DNA of 64,000 nt from Tillandsia leiboldiana (GCA_029204045.2 JAQNDB010000088.1:1-64000), one strand, 5' to 3'. Shown: positions 23,257 to 35,798, counted from the stretch's first letter. Numbers and translations: made by a program. The notes: a model not told the origin generated them from the letters alone.

Positions 23257-23295
23257 GGTACTTGACTTCTAGTTTCGCGGACGAAACTCCTTTTT

Positions 23296-23303
23296 AGGGG
23301 GGG
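23296..23303 (+). other. E3 polypurine tract
   Basis: AGGGGGGG then TGAA before the LTR start. GTTTCG-CGGA-CGAAAC lies just upstream. Confidence 0.8.
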
Positions 23304-23307
23304 TGAA

Positions 23308-25787
23308 TGTAGTACACTAAACTTTAGCAAATTGCAAAGTTCTAGTGTGTGAAGGGTTAAATGATACCCTTCGGATGTTTTAGTAAGCTTCCGGAAGGTT
23401 CTAGAAGGTTTCCGGAGAGTTTGGGCGCAAATCGGAAATTTTTGAAAAATTCGAAAATTTGAGGTTTTTGGCTTCGGGGTCCGGACCGTCCAGGGAGAGT
23501 CCGGACCGTCCGCACGAACTGGAAATTTTACGTTCGGGGTCCGGACCGTTCGGGTCTGGACAGCCCAGTAAGAAACGAAATAACGTTTCTTGTAGGGGGC
23601 TTTTGGGCTTTTGTTACTTTAGGGTTTTTAACCCCTTCACTTCTCTTTTCCTCTCATTTTGGAGAGAGCAAGAGAAGTTTTAGAGAGAGAGAGTGAGAGG
23701 GAGAAATCTTGGATTTCCTTCTCCAACACATCTCTCTATTTGGGATTATTCTTCAACATCCTCTTCTCCACCTTGGAAGCTTGCTACAAGAGCTTGGAGG
23801 AAGGCTAGAATTTGGAGAAGAAGGAAGTTTGGAGCTCTTGTGCCTATCCTTTGCTTTTCCAAGATGGGATTCAAGCTCAAAGAGGTTTGGAACACCTCTT
23901 TTTTCCTTTCTTTTGGGATTTTTGAGGGAAAACCTAGTTTTTGGAAAACTAGGGTTTATTTTGGGGCTTTTTGATTTATAGCTTTTGGGGTGGAATTGAT
24001 GGGTGTAGAACACTCTTGTAGGTTGATTTTGAAGCTTTTCTTGTTTGGATTTCAAGATTTAGCAAAATTTCTCAACCTAAGGTATTTTTCACCTATTTTC
24101 CTTATAATTCTAAGGGATTTTGTGATTAGGGTTTTGTGATGTTTTAACCCTTTGGAAACTTCTCTTAGGGCATAAGAGGAAGTGTGGGCTTCTTGGTAGG
24201 GATCCTTCACAAGGATTTGGCAGCTATCCGGTGGGTCTGACCTCACCGAAATGGGTGAACTCCCCCTATGTCTTCTATAGACTTTTAGGGCATCATTGTT
24301 ATATTAAACATGCATCGTTTGATTTATCATGATTTATGATCATGCATTTGAACCCCTTCATGTGTAGAAAATTTCATACTCTATGTAGTAGAGGTAAACA
24401 TTGTAGGTGCATGGGCACTTTGAGGGGGGATTGAATAGGAATTTTCGTGAACTTAAGCTTTTGGATATGAATATAGAATAACTATACCTGTTATAGAATT
24501 TTTGGGACATGTTAAACACTTGATCATGTGTAAATGGACATTATGACATTAGAGTCGTCTAGCATTGTAAGATACAAGTAGAAAACTTCTAAACTTGTAC
24601 AATCAAGATGAAATAGTTAGATTCCATGTTTGAGACATGAGGACAACTTGTAAATGTTTTACTCTTTCATTATGCAAGATAATGTTAATATTGTATATGA
24701 AACATTGACACTTGAGATACTATACCCCGACCTAAAGGTCGATGATGCTTTTCCGTGTTTTAGACACGATGATTGCTATTCCGTGTTTTAGACACGATGA
24801 TCGAGACTTGCTTGCTTGCCGTTTGTGCTCATTCGCACATGCTTGGTAGGGTCGCTCCCTCCAAGCCGGCACTCCGGAGTTGGCCATTTGCGACATTATG
24901 ATCGCCGTGCGGGATTGGGTGCCGATTGGGACGCCGTTGGATTGACATAGCTCCTTGGGGGGTGCCACCACGGGACCATGAGGCGTGGCTCAAGCTTAGA
25001 CTCAAAGAAAGTCTTCAAGAGAAAAGGATTAAGTTAACTAAACTTGACATTGAAATATCACATAGATGATACATTCATGGTAGTTGGGCATACATGATAG
25101 CAAACTGGACATTGGACACCACATAAATAATACTACTCATTGTAGTTGGACATTATGATAACATGATAGATTCATATCATCATTACTTTGTACATGAGCA
25201 TAGAGGCATGATAGTAGTAGAGTACTTTACTTCAGTTGTTTATTACCTGCATTTTATGTCAGCAGTTTACTATCTTATGCCTCAGTTGACCTAGTGGTGT
25301 ATTTCGCTTCTCTCGGCGGCTTACCCACTGGGAACTATTGTTTAATAGTTCTCACCCCATTTGGGATGTTGTTTTTCAGAGCCATCCGCAGCGGGAGGGG
25401 CTCGGGACCGTGGCAAGGGGTTATCGCATAGCTAGCTTGTCCTCGTCGCACCACTCGAGGTGGTTACAGGGCACATTTTCTTTTGTTTTCTTGGAGAAGG
25501 TGTTAGTGTATTTTGGCATAGAAACCACCCTTGTATTTTGATAAGTTGCATTTGAGGGAACTACATGTGTATATTGGATTTTAACTTCTTGTATGATAGT
25601 TGTTATCTACTTTCCTCTTTTATATATAGTTTAGTTGTGTCGTGCTCTGATTACTAGTAGGATGTGTTTATTGTTTCCTTTCCGCTTTGTTGTTGTAGAT
25701 GCCTTGTGTGTACCGGGGGGTACCCTGTGCACACGGCGGGTCTGTGCACGTGCCGGGTAGGCTTCTGTTGGGGCCTGGGGCGTGACA
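23308..25787 (+). repeat. E3 3' LTR, complete, 2480 bp
   Basis: Starts TGTAGTACACT and ends CTGGGGCGTGACA. Near its start it has three copies of a GGTCCGGACCG palindromic motif (23478-23565). Then follow pyrimidine-rich leader text (23640-23720), two 26-bp copies around TTCCGTGTTTTAGACACGATGAT (24751-24800), a GGGTCGCTCC..CTCCGGAG motif (24849-24880), the double hairpin (25292-25356) and terminal hairpins (about 25695-25787). No gene is inside. Confidence 0.93.
25292..25356 (+). other. E3 LTR conserved double hairpin
   Basis: The second hairpin is GGGAACTATT / AATAGTTCTC around GTTT, followed by ACCCC. Its stem sequence differs from E5 and E7 (CTAC/GTAG there) but pairing is kept. The first stem is degenerate here. 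Confidence 0.6.
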
Positions 25788-26968
25788 GATCCTACTAACA
25801 CTGGTATGCAACTGCCACTAACACAGTGGCGACAAATAAAACAAGGAAACAAGACATCTCGGGACCGCCGTTTACCCAAACGGCTCCCGCCACAGATAAA
25901 CGACCAACTACATCTACTAGACTCCACTCTGCTCCGAAGCACGAGTGTAACATGCATCCCACACTAAAAGGAATCCCGACCACTCGGCCCACTACCCGGG
26001 CGAGTATAACACTATGTCCAGGAATAGAATAAGAAGTGTGGATGTCTAAAGCATAAATAAACCTAGCCCAAGTTGGAGTTTTCTACTAGTCTGGTCACAC
26101 ATGCAACATATGACGGGGTGCTAGGTCAAGTCCCAATATAGCAGTTAATCTAACTAAAGCAGGATCAGGGAAAACATGAATCAACAATAATACAGGGAAG
26201 ATAACATCACTATCTAACATGCAGTCTCAACTATCTCATGGCATGTATGTTCCCTATCCATAGAATTAGTAGATAGTCCATCGATTTTGGAGGCGAAATA
26301 CCCACTTAAAGGTGCTAACTGTCCAAGGTCCCACAGCTGAAAAATACCCAAGAACAACAATCTCCAATTTTCCTCAACACCAACGGGTTCAAAAACACAC
26401 GCCAACACCCCTGGGTACAACAAAAGGTCCAAGATTACACTTTATTCCACCAAAAACCCAAGTAGAAACAATCTGCTGGAATAGTCCCAAAGATGCGCAT
26501 TTTTCACCTATAAACAATGCTCCAAAAAATCCAATAAAAATACGACGGCGATCCACGCGAAGTGTAGATATCAATAGAGTCCTAAAACATCGAATTCTGA
26601 TGCCCAGATGCGGAGATAAAAATCTGACAAGGTGCTGCTGTCCAAAAACTCCACCAGTAGAAAAGGGGTCAAAAACATACCAGAATCCCCAATAAAAGCT
26701 CAAATCCGAGAAAAGTGGACAATACAAAAATCGTAGATCTACCTCTCGGTAAACCGTTGCCGCAAAAATCATCAAAAAATGCTGTAGAAGTAGCTCTGTG
26801 GACCTCTCAGACCGAAATGCGACGATAACGGGCCTCCGATGAAAGAACGTCGCTCTGTGCTACGATGCTGAAGTCATCGACGCCGCGGCTTCCAAAAATT
26901 CTGGGCCTCCTTCAAAAGATGCGCAACAAGATGAGCTCCAACTTTACTGAAGGGTCCAAGGGTAGAGG
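25788..26968 (-). repeat. E4 LTR, downstream piece
   Basis: Minus-strand LTR sequence homologous to 57205-58500 (E9 LTR), e.g. the GGGACCGCCGTTT..AAACGGCTCCC hairpin (25859-25887) and the splice-donor-like motif (26501-26512). It is bounded on the left by E3 and on the right by E5. The last five bases, 26964-26968 (AGAGG), are one copy of the E5 target duplication. No gene is present. Confidence 0.85.
26964..26968. repeat. Left target-site duplication of E5 (AGAGG)
   Basis: Identical to 42058-42062 on the other side of E5. Confidence 0.93.
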
Positions 26969-28251
26969 TGTAGAGTACCGGGATTTCGGATGGCGCACCG
27001 ACCTCGCAAGATGGCGTGGTGCGGAGAAATCGCCTTGGGCGTGTTCCATATTTGTTTACAGTTGAGTTCGGGTTGATTCGGATCAACGCGGAAGCCCCAG
27101 CTTGAATCGGAGTTTTTCGGGCTTGTCCGCCGTTAGAGGACTGGTTTCGGGGAAGCCTCGACTTTGTAGTGGAGTTCAGGAAATTGGAAAATGCTTGGAA
27201 CAGGTATACTTTATCCTTACAACGGAGTTCGGGAGGTTCCGGACTGACGCGGAGGACCCGAGGGCGAAAAGTGAGTTGGAACTGGCGATTTTGGAGCCGG
27301 TTTTTGGATTGAGCACACCGTCTCCACAATTGAGCTTTTGAGGGGGAAAAGCTGTGGACGTGTGTATTTTCAGAATATAGCGGAGTTCGGGAGGTCTCAG
27401 GCCGGTGCGGAGACCCCGAAGGCAAAAAGTGACTTGGGTTGGCTTATTTGGATTAATTAAATTATTTATTTAATTAGTGGCTTTGGTGGATTTGGTCTGT
27501 GATGCATTTGATTGAAAGAAAAGAAAAAAAAAAATTAATTAATTAAAGAAAGGAAGGTATTTGAAAGAGAGTGTGTTGGTGTATGGATGGAATTAGGTGT
27601 TGGTGTTGGTGTTGGAGTGTGTCTTGGCTTTCTTTTTGCTCCATGCACCATGCACCATGCACCAAGCACCTCAAATTAGCCACTTTAATTAGTGAATGCC
27701 ATGTCATCGCCTTCTCCAAATGTGAAACAGAGGAAAAATTATGTAACAGAGGAATTGGAAATTAGGGAAGAAGGAGAAGAAGAAGATGAATTAAAGGAAA
27801 GTAAAAGAGGGTTTTGATCGTCTCGACGGCGCGGATCTATTGCTAGTAGCCGCGTGGAGCCGAGCGGAGCACGCGCGCGCCGAGCCTCATGAAGGCATTT
27901 TGCAAATTTTTAGAGAGAGAGAGAGAGAGAGAGCTTGAATTGAGCTTGGAAATGGTGTTGAAGGTGTGTGTGAGTGTGTGTGTGGCTTGGTTGATGGTTT
28001 TGAGTGGGTTTTGGTGTTGGCGATGGTGGTGGTGGTCTTGGTCATGCTGTCCGGGGTGGTGAGTGGCGCGCTTGGGCGCCGCGCAGCTCGGGCGTGGGCG
28101 CCGCGCAGCATGCGGGCGCGCGCAGGCGGGTGCGCACGCACGTCGCGTGGCAGGCGCATGGGCGCTGCACGGCAGCGGCTTGGGCGCCGCGCGTGCGGGG
28201 AGCTTGAGCGCGCACTGGCATTTTTGGCTTGGCATTCCGGAGTGGGCCTTT

Positions 28252-28305
28252 GTGTACCGGTACCACATGGGGTGTACCGGTACCACATGTAGTGTACCGG
28301 TACCC
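28252..28305 (+). repeat. Three 20-bp units with GTACCGGTAC palindrome (E5 5' LTR)
   Basis: GTGTACCGGTACCACATG repeated with a 20-bp period about 100-150 bp before the TATA box. The 3' LTR has the same at 35091-35143. Confidence 0.85.
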
Positions 28306-28400
28306 CCATTGTGCAGGATGTTTTTTTGAGGATTTTAAGCTTGGGCACTTTGGTAATTTCACATTCCATCACATGTTGACCGGATTGACCCCCCTCTCTT

Positions 28401-28411
28401 CTATATATATG
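28401..28411 (+). promoter_or_regulatory. E5 5' LTR TATA box
   Basis: CTATATATATG followed by a CT-rich start region. The equivalent in the 3' LTR is at 35238-35248. Confidence 0.7.
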
Positions 28412-29420
28412 GGCACCATCTCCTCCTCCTCTACTCAGCAGAAATCAAAGAAAAGAAAAGAGATAAATGAAATGAGAGGAAAGTAAGGAAAAAGAAAGAG
28501 AAGGAGAGTTAGAGGGTGGGAGAGGTTGCAGAGTGTGCTGTTGTCTGTTGCTTGGAAGCGAACGGAGCCGCGCGCGCGTCGACTGTACATGAGGTAAGTT
28601 GGCAGATTTTTATAGTTTGATTTTTTGGACTCCGTTAGATGGATTTGATGATGGATTTATGATGCTTTGAGATTAATTGGATTTTTCCTTCCATCGTTTG
28701 CTTGATTGCTGCGAGTTTGGAGTTTCGTCGCGCGGAACCATGTCGTGCGTGCATGCGTGCGTATGGGTGTGCGCGTGCTGTGAGTTGACAGCGAGGAGCC
28801 GGAGCGTGCTGGATTTTTTTTGCGGACTCGAGAGGAATGATCGAGCTTCCGGGGGCTTTTCCCGAGGACGGCGGCAGCGCGAGCGCGTACGGCGCGATTT
28901 TTGGGCGTTCCGACAGTTTCTGACAGTGAGCGGTGCGGCGCTTCACCGACTTCAGCGTTTGCCTGGGGAAAGCGTTCCAGGTGGGTTGGAAGTCTTCCAA
29001 CTTTATTAAATGTCCCCTAATGCTTCTGCATGAATATCCTGTATGTCTAGCATGTATTTTTATTATAATGAAAAATCTGATAGTTGCCTGGAATATTGTA
29101 TAATGCTAACTTGTACCCCTAATTATTTTTAGTAGGTTCCTATTATGATTGGACACTAGCCTGTATATTTAGTTGGCATTCGGACTGCATCTGAACCGTC
29201 TTAAAAATCACCGAACTTATTTTAATGGAAATTTGACCTTAAAAATATCCTTTTAAATTATTAGATTGCCCAGAAGGGTCGGACGGGTTCAGAGTGCATG
29301 TGCCCTTGTGCCTGGTGGCCGAGTGGAATTTTACTTGACTCGTGGAGAGTTTCTAGTGTCTTGGGGGTTTCATGGGCTTTATCAGATTGAGTCGTGGAGG
29401 GTTCTATTGGTTCCGTGAGA

Positions 29421-29625
29421 TGCCGCCCAGTGAGAGGCGATGCCGCCTAGTGAGGGGCGATGCCGCCCAATGAGGGGCGATGCCGCCCAGTGAGAGGCGA
29501 TGCCGCCCAGTGAGTGGCGATGTTTTGGCCTGTTGAGGCGGTTCCGTGAGATGCCGCCCAGTGAGAGGCGATGCCGCCCAGTGAGTGGCGATGCCGCCCA
29601 GTGAGTGGCGAAGGTTTGGCCTGTG
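29421..29625 (+). repeat. 20-bp tandem array in E5 5' LTR (two blocks)
   Basis: Units close to ATGCCGCCCAGTGAGTGGCG, in two blocks each opened by GGTTCCGTGAG and closed by a TTTGGCCTGT spacer. The 3' LTR has four blocks (41025-41385). Reverse-strand frames (HSLGGIASHW-like repeats) come from this array. Confidence 0.9.
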
Positions 29626-29832
29626 AGGTGGTTTTCACACGAGGGTTCTATTAGTTCCGTGATATGCCACCAGTGAGTGGCGATGCCGCTCAGTGAGTGG
29701 CGAAGGTTTGATGGTTCTATTGGTTCGATTAGCATTCTCTTTGAGTATGATATTTGTGGCATATTAACTGTAGTTTTTTTCAGCTTTCGTATTATCTATC
29801 TGCATACCTATTGTTTTGCGCAGCGGTAGACT

Positions 29833-29902
29833 TAGTGGGCATACCGTGGATATTGGTGACGGTACCCACTGGGAACTACCTTCTGTAGTAGTTCTCACAC
29901 CC
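29833..29902 (+). other. E5 5' LTR conserved double hairpin
   Basis: AGTGGG..ACCGT pairs with ACGGT.CCCACT, then GGGAACTAC pairs with GTAGTTCTC, then ACACCC. Position about 470 nt before the LTR end. Confidence 0.7.
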
Positions 29903-30312
29903 GCTGTGGTGACAGGTTTCCTGAGGTTGCTGTTCCGGCTTGGTTCGCGCGGAGACAGCTGATTGAGGTGAGGACGTGGCTGTGTAGCTCCTTACCCATT
30001 TTATTTGAGAGTCAGAGGTAGAGGTACCTTGTATCTTTTATGATTCCACTTTTGTACTGGACAGTCAGAGTGATTTGTGAGGATAGTTTTATTTTTCATA
30101 GCTGAGATACTATGCATTTGAGGATTTATTTATATTCAGATGTTCAGTGTTTGATTCTGTAGCTATTAGTTTTTATTTCAGCTCTGATACATGTTTAGCT
30201 ATAGATCTCTTGCAGGGTAGACGCTTCATCTGTGCGGCAGTTTCCGTACAGATGGCGGATCTGTTGGCGAGCCCGGGTCGCAGTTTCGACCCCGGGGCGT
30301 GACAGATTTAGG

Positions 30313-30329
30313 TGGTATCAGAGCCTAGG
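30313..30329 (+). other. E5 primer-binding site
   Basis: TGGTATCAGAGCCTAGG, 8 nt after the 5' LTR. Confidence 0.93.
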
Positions 30330-30485
30330 AATATAGGTCGTTGAGGACTTAGAGACCCTAGGCTATTGGTTGGACAGTAGGATGACTGTCGTGAGAGACG
30401 TGACTTTAGCGAGAGTCCTGATTGAGTTTGTACCTCCCCCAGAGGATTGGGGCGAGTGACCTTACATGTTAATTCTCTAAAGTGG

Positions 30486-30509
30486 TTATGTTGGCTGCAG
30501 ACAACATAA
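30486..30509 (+). other. E5 leader hairpin with palindromic CTGCAG loop
   Basis: Stem TTATGTTG / CAACATAA, loop GCTGCAGA, 157 nt after the primer site. Confidence 0.75.
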
Positions 30510-30597
30510 TGCTTTAGAATGGGTAACATGTTTTGGACTTTCGCTTGATTGGGTCGTGAGAGTTTTGGTCTTAATGTTTGTTCTGCTGCAGTGGTTT

Positions 30598-31640
30598 TGA
30601 TGCTTCCGAGACGCTGTGCGGGGGCGAGGGCGTGTTCGACCTTGGATGAGAAGCCCGATCAGCGGGAGGCTGAATGAATAGAGCAGAGCGAGGTCTGTGA
30701 GTTCTGTGAGTTACGAGCCCAAGTAGCCCAGACGTTTGAGGCGATGCGGCGCCAGGAAGAGAACATGGAGCGCGTGATGCGCATGCTTGAGCAGCGAGCA
30801 TCTCCCGGGGTATCGCCAGTAGTACCCCCGGCCGCGACATCGTCGACTTCGACCCAGATCGCACCGTGAGTAGTGCAGGAGTAGCGAGAGTTTGCTGATC
30901 GGTTGTTGTACTTCATCCAGTTCCATCCCCTGTAGTTTTCAGGGCAGAGTTTGGAGCCTTGGGAGGCCGAGAACTGGATTGCTGCTGTGGAAAAGTATCA
31001 GGTGCACCTGGTTGCGCACTTTGGATAGGGATGCCGAGGGTTGGTGGCGTCGAGTTCGCCCTGTTGGACCACCGGCAGCGCAGTTGATGACCTGGAGCGA
31101 GTTTCTGCGATTGTTGAGCAGTGTACTCTATGTTGCCCAGGATGGGGCCCAGAAGGTTGAACTGTTTGAGAAGGGACTGCATCGGGATGTCTATCACTTG
31201 GTGTATTCTCGGCGAGTGCCGACTTCAGATGCAGCCATCGTGCATACTCGATGGATTGACTGAGGATCTGTGATCATCGTCCAAGAGGGACGAAGAGTGA
31301 GGGATCAACTCCGGGGAGAGACGACCGGCATCGTTTGATTTTGGGACAGCCGAGTGGATCGAAGTTGCCATGATTCCAGTTTAGGGTCTTAGGTCTCAGA
31401 GGAGACGGAGACCAGGAGGTTCTCGACAGTTGAGACACCAGCGGCAGTATTGGTATGATTGTGCCTTTTGCGGTGGGCCGCATTCATCGCCATAGAGTGA
31501 TCTCAGAAAGAGCGATGCTTGTTATGTGGATAGCCAGGATATTTTCAAGCAGAGTGTCCCTGAGTGGTGCTCGAGGATTTGCCGCTTGCGACGACACCCC
31601 TCTACCCCTTCAGGATATAGAGGTTCGTCCGACTTACCGG
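30598..31640 (+). pseudogene. E5 gag relic
   Basis: Starts at a MLPRRC-like position matching MPPRR of E7 gag (50890) and breaks almost at once. The longest piece (30892-31263) ends with WWRRVRPVGPPAAQLMTWSEF and a block like VELFEKGLHRDVYHLVYSRR, clearly Gag core. A degraded zinc-knuckle region follows (CAFCGGPH-like at about 31460). Stops and shifts throughout mean no Gag can be made. Confidence 0.82.
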
Positions 31641-32089
31641 TAGGCCGATAAAGCCGTGACGCCGAGACAGATAGAGCAATGGCCACCAGCATCTTGTGGA
31701 TGAAATTATGCAAAAGGTGTGGATTCCTCACGGTCGCCGAAGTTAGAGCATGTTGATGCCGACGCCGCTTGGGTGTGTTTTAGTAGAGCATGGGTAGCAT
31801 CGTGTAGACCGGGGATGGGATTGTTGGCTTATGCACGTGAGGATCAGGCTCCAGATCACGTATAGCACATGGATAAGTGTTGCCAGTCCCGCCCAGTGCA
31901 GTAGGACCTTGGATTTCATCCTAGAGTGTTAGTCCTACATCAGCTCCAAGATGATGTTATGGGGTTGGATAGGGATTGGATATCCCAACGTTATACTATC
32001 AAGGATTGTCGAGAAAAGGACAATGACTCTCCGTGGACCTGGCCAGGAGGAGTGTGTTTAGTGAGGATGCTAGAGCACGGCAGAGGTTG

Positions 32090-33720
32090 AGTTGTGGTTG
32101 TATCACTTGTTAGCGACTATTGAGGAGGTGCCTACGGCGGCACCGAGACTAAGAATTATCTTTTATTGCCGAGTGATCTCGAGTGAGAGTTTACCAGATT
32201 TGATTTCGAAGCCGCCGTTTGGTGAGATTGAGATCGAAATAGTGATCGACGTGGTTTGGAAACCGCGCCGACTTTGGCAGCATCTCTTGGAGTGTTACCC
32301 GTGAGACATAGAGAGAGAGCCGATAGAACAGTTGCGGGATTTGATGGATTGGGTGGTCTGTGTGACCCAGTACCACGTCGTGGGGATACGACAGTGAGGA
32401 TCTGAGGGATTGATACTTGAGTTGTTGCCTTACCATTGGTACACGGCAGTGTCGCCACGTTGTGAGTGCACAATGGTGAGGGTTCTATAACAATTTGAGA
32501 ACATACAGGTTTGGATTGAATTTCGGCGGATGCCTTTTCTGAGATTGGTAGCACTATGAAACCTTACAGCCGAGGGCTGTGCCCTGATGGTGTTCAGGAA
32601 TTGATAAGGGCATTTTGAGCTTGCAGCAAGGTCAAGCGGATTGACTAAGGCCCTGCAGCCTTATTGGATTTGAGGAATTGAGTATTCCAGCGGTACTTGG
32701 ATCGGGTTGTTGTGCCGGCGTGAGTTCGAGCTCTACACCGAGATGTGGTACCAGTTGTTGAGTTTGATTTTTTTTTTTATTGGGCCGTTGGATTTGACTA
32801 TATTTGGATCGGGTTCCAAGGTGACGTAGAGCTTGAGGATAGCGTTGCAACTTCTAAGAGAGAGAAGTTGTATGCCATGTGGTGAGGGTTGCATTTGGAC
32901 TTCAGGAAATTTTGTGGTTAGGCCATGTGATGACAGCTACAAGAGTGTCAGAGGACCCAACGAAGAGTGATACCTTTGGGTTGGGCCTAGACCTATGTTA
33001 ATGACAAAGGTTAGAAGCTCTTGGAATATGCAAGGTCAGTGTAGCTTGGAAGACATATAGCTGAGGAGGATGCCAGCTTTGATGTAGATGTTGCCGGCGA
33101 TAGAGAGAGAATTGAGTTATTCGTGGATCCTCGAACCTGAAGTACTTGGAAACTCAGAAAGTTTGTTTTGAGGTAACGCCGGGGGATAGAATTTTCAAGG
33201 GTGTATGATTGCATTATTCCGGCAAGGGCTTTATGGTCAGTTACGCCTTGTTTAGGCGAGCAGTGCAAACTTGGAATTGAGAGTTGAAAATTTGGGAGAA
33301 TGTTCCCGATGTTGAATTTCTTCCCTGTGGGGGGATTGTGAGAGTGTAATCGTAGAATTTTGAGCATGTGGTTGCTAAGGAGCAACGTAGGAGTTATGCC
33401 AATAGAGGCCGGGAGTTGGTATTGGAGACCCTGATTTTTGGAAGCCACTAATCGCGGGGATTTGTATAGATTTGAGTTTACGCGGAAGTTGGCCCGCGGG
33501 TAATTATCTGGCTAAAGGATGTGTGTTTGATCCTTGGCATGTTTTGGACTTCACTCCGTTAGAGATGGATGAGGATTTGTGACATCTGGAGTGGCCGATG
33601 CAATTCCTACTTGTGAGGCAAAAGAATTTGTTTAATCGAGATATACCTTGGGGTGAAGGTTAAGTGGAGTCATCGTGATGAGTGAGAGCGACCACTTGAG
33701 AGCCTGAGGATGAGTTGAGT
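32090..33720 (+). pseudogene. E5 pol relic
   Basis: Pieces align with E2 rather than directly with E3: pre-RT linker at 32120-32380 (GEIEIEIVIDVVW; LRDLMDWVVCVTQYH), an ACAGCCGAGG..TGTTCAGGA text shared with E2 (32565-32600 versus 13810-13845), an RT-like YLDRVVV near 32690, and a weak chromodomain end near 33540-33700. No frame over 150 codons. The common erosions suggest descent from one defective ancestor. Confidence 0.75.
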
Positions 33721-33796
33721 GTTTTCTATTCCTATTTGATCGAGACATTCTCCTGAGATTTGGATTTATTTTGGGTTTCAAGGACGAAACCTTTTT

Positions 33797-33809
33797 AAGG
33801 AGGGGAGAG
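33797..33809 (+). other. E5 polypurine tract
   Basis: AAGGAGGGGAGAG directly before the 3' LTR; GGTTTC-AAGGA-CGAAACC lies just upstream. Confidence 0.88.
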
Positions 33810-35798
33810 TGTAGAGTACCGGGATTTCAGATGGCGCACCGACCTCGCAAGATGGCGTGGTGCGGAGAAATCGCCTTGGGCGTGTTCCATATTTGTTTAC
33901 AGTTGAGTTCGGGTTGATTCGGATCAACGCGGAAGCCCCAGCTTGAATCGGAGTTTTCCGGGCTTGTCCGCCGTTAGAGGACTGGTTTCGGGGAACGCTC
34001 GACATCGTAGTGGAGTTCAGGAAATTGGAAAATGCTTGGAACAGGTATATTTTATCTTTACAGCGGAGTTCGGGAGGTTCCGGACTGACGCGGAGGACCC
34101 GAGGGCGAAAAGTGAGTTGGAACTGGCGATTTTGGAGCCGGTTTTTGGATTGAGCACACCGTCTCCACAATTGAGCTTTTGAGGGGGAAAAGCTGTGGAC
34201 GTGTGTATTTTCAGATTATAGCGGAGTTCGGGAGGTCTCAGGCCGGTGCGGAGACCCCGAAGGCAAAAAGTGACTTGGGTTGGCTTATTTGGATTAATTA
34301 AATTATTTATTTAATTAGTGGCTTTGGTGGATTTGGTCTGTGATGCATTTGATTGAAAGAAAAGAAAAAAAAATTAATTAATTAAAGAAAGGAAGGTATT
34401 TGAAAGAGAGTGTGTTGGTGTATGGATGGAATTAGGTGTTGGTGTTGGTGTTGGAGTGTGTCTTGGCTTTCTTTTTGCTCCATGCACCATGCACCATGCA
34501 CCAAGCACCTCAAATTAGCCACTTTAATTAGTGAATGCCATGTCATCGTCTTCTCCAAATGTGAAACAGAGGAAAAATTATGTAACAGAGGAATTGGAAA
34601 TTAGGGAAGAAGGAGAAGAAGAAGATGAATTAAAGGAAAGTAAAAGAGGGTTTTGATCGTCTCGACGGCGCGGATCTATTGCTAGTAGCCGCGTGGAGCC
34701 GAGCGGAGCACGCGCGCGCCGAGCCTCATGAAGGCATTTTGCAAATTTTTAGAGAGAGAGAGAGAGAGAGCTTGAATTGAGCTTGGAAATGGTGTTGAAG
34801 GTGTGTGTGAGTGTGTGTGTGGCTTGGTTGATGGTTTTGAGTGGGTTTTGGTGTTGGCGATGGTGGTGGTGGTCTTGGTCATGCTGTCCGGGGTGGTGAG
34901 TGGCGCGCTTGGGCGCCGCGCAGCTCGGGCGTGGGCGCCGCGCAGCATGCGGGCGCGCGCAGGCGGGTGCGCACGCACGTCGCGTGGCAGGCGCATGGGC
35001 GCCGCACAGCAGCGGCTTGGGCGCCGCGCGTGCGGGGAGCTTGAGCCCACACTGGCATTTTTGGCTTGGCATTCCGAAGTGGGCCTTTGTGTACCGGTAC
35101 CACATGGGGTGTACCGGTACCACATGTAGTGTACCGGTACCCCCATTGTGCAGGATGTTTTTTTGAGGATTTTAAGCTTGGGCACTTTGGTAATTTCACA
35201 TTCCATCACATGTTGACCGGATTGACCCCCCTCCCTTCTATATATATGGGCACCATCTCCTCCTCCTCTACTCAGCAGAAATCAAAGAAAAGAAAAGAGA
35301 GAAATGAAATGAGAGGAAAGTAAGGAAAAAGAAAGAGAAGGAGAGTTAGAGGGTGGGAGAGGTTGCAGAGTGTGCTGTGGTCTGTTGCTTGGAAGCGAAC
35401 GGAGCCGCGCGCGCGTCGACTGTACATGAGGTAAGTTGGCAGATTTTTATAGTTTGATTTTTTGGACTCCGTTAGATGGATTTGATGATGGATTTATGAT
35501 GCTTTGAGATTAATTGGATTTTTCCTTCCATCGTTTGCTTGATTGCTGCGAGTTTGGAGTTTCGTCGCGCGGAACCATGTCGTGCGTGCATGCGTGCGTA
35601 TGGGTGTGCGCGTGCTGTGAGTTGACAGCGAGGAGCCGGAGCGTGCCGGATTTTTTTTGCGGACTCGAGAGGAATGATCGAGCTTCCGGGGGCTTTTCCC
35701 GAGGACCGCGGCAGCGCGAGCGCGTACGGCGCGATTTTTGGGCGTTCCGGCAGTTTCTGACAGTGAGCGGTGCGGCGCTTCACCGACTTCAGCGTTTG

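Larger units (their letters stand above)
19343..25787 (+). mobile_element. E3: coding-type Tekay-like element, 5' part outside window
   Basis: Begins inside gag at the E2 junction and continues through pol, chromodomain, polypurine tract and a full 3' LTR. It is the best preserved coding element here: one stop and one frameshift in 3.9 kb. At 25787 it joins the middle of the E4 LTR (homologous to 57205 onward), so E3 inserted there; TSD candidate 25788-25792. Confidence 0.93.
26969..30304 (+). repeat. E5 5' LTR, 3336 bp
   Basis: TGTAGAGTACC...GGGGCGTGACA. It contains a GA run (27910-27932), GT-rich and GC-rich stretches, three copies of a 20-bp GTACCGGTAC unit (28252-28305), a TATA box (28401-28411), a splice-donor-like GAGGTAAGTT (28591-28600), CAGGTGGGT (28978-28986), a 20-bp tandem array (29421-29625), the double hairpin (29833-29902) and terminal hairpins (about 30217-30304). 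Frames on both strands are low-complexity shadows. Confidence 0.95.

Noticed and set aside
29382..29762. Reverse-strand frame with HSLGGIASHW-like peptide repeats (also 40994-41516)
   Set aside because: Encoded by the 20-bp LTR array; block number differs between LTRs of the same element, and no Gag or Pol similarity.
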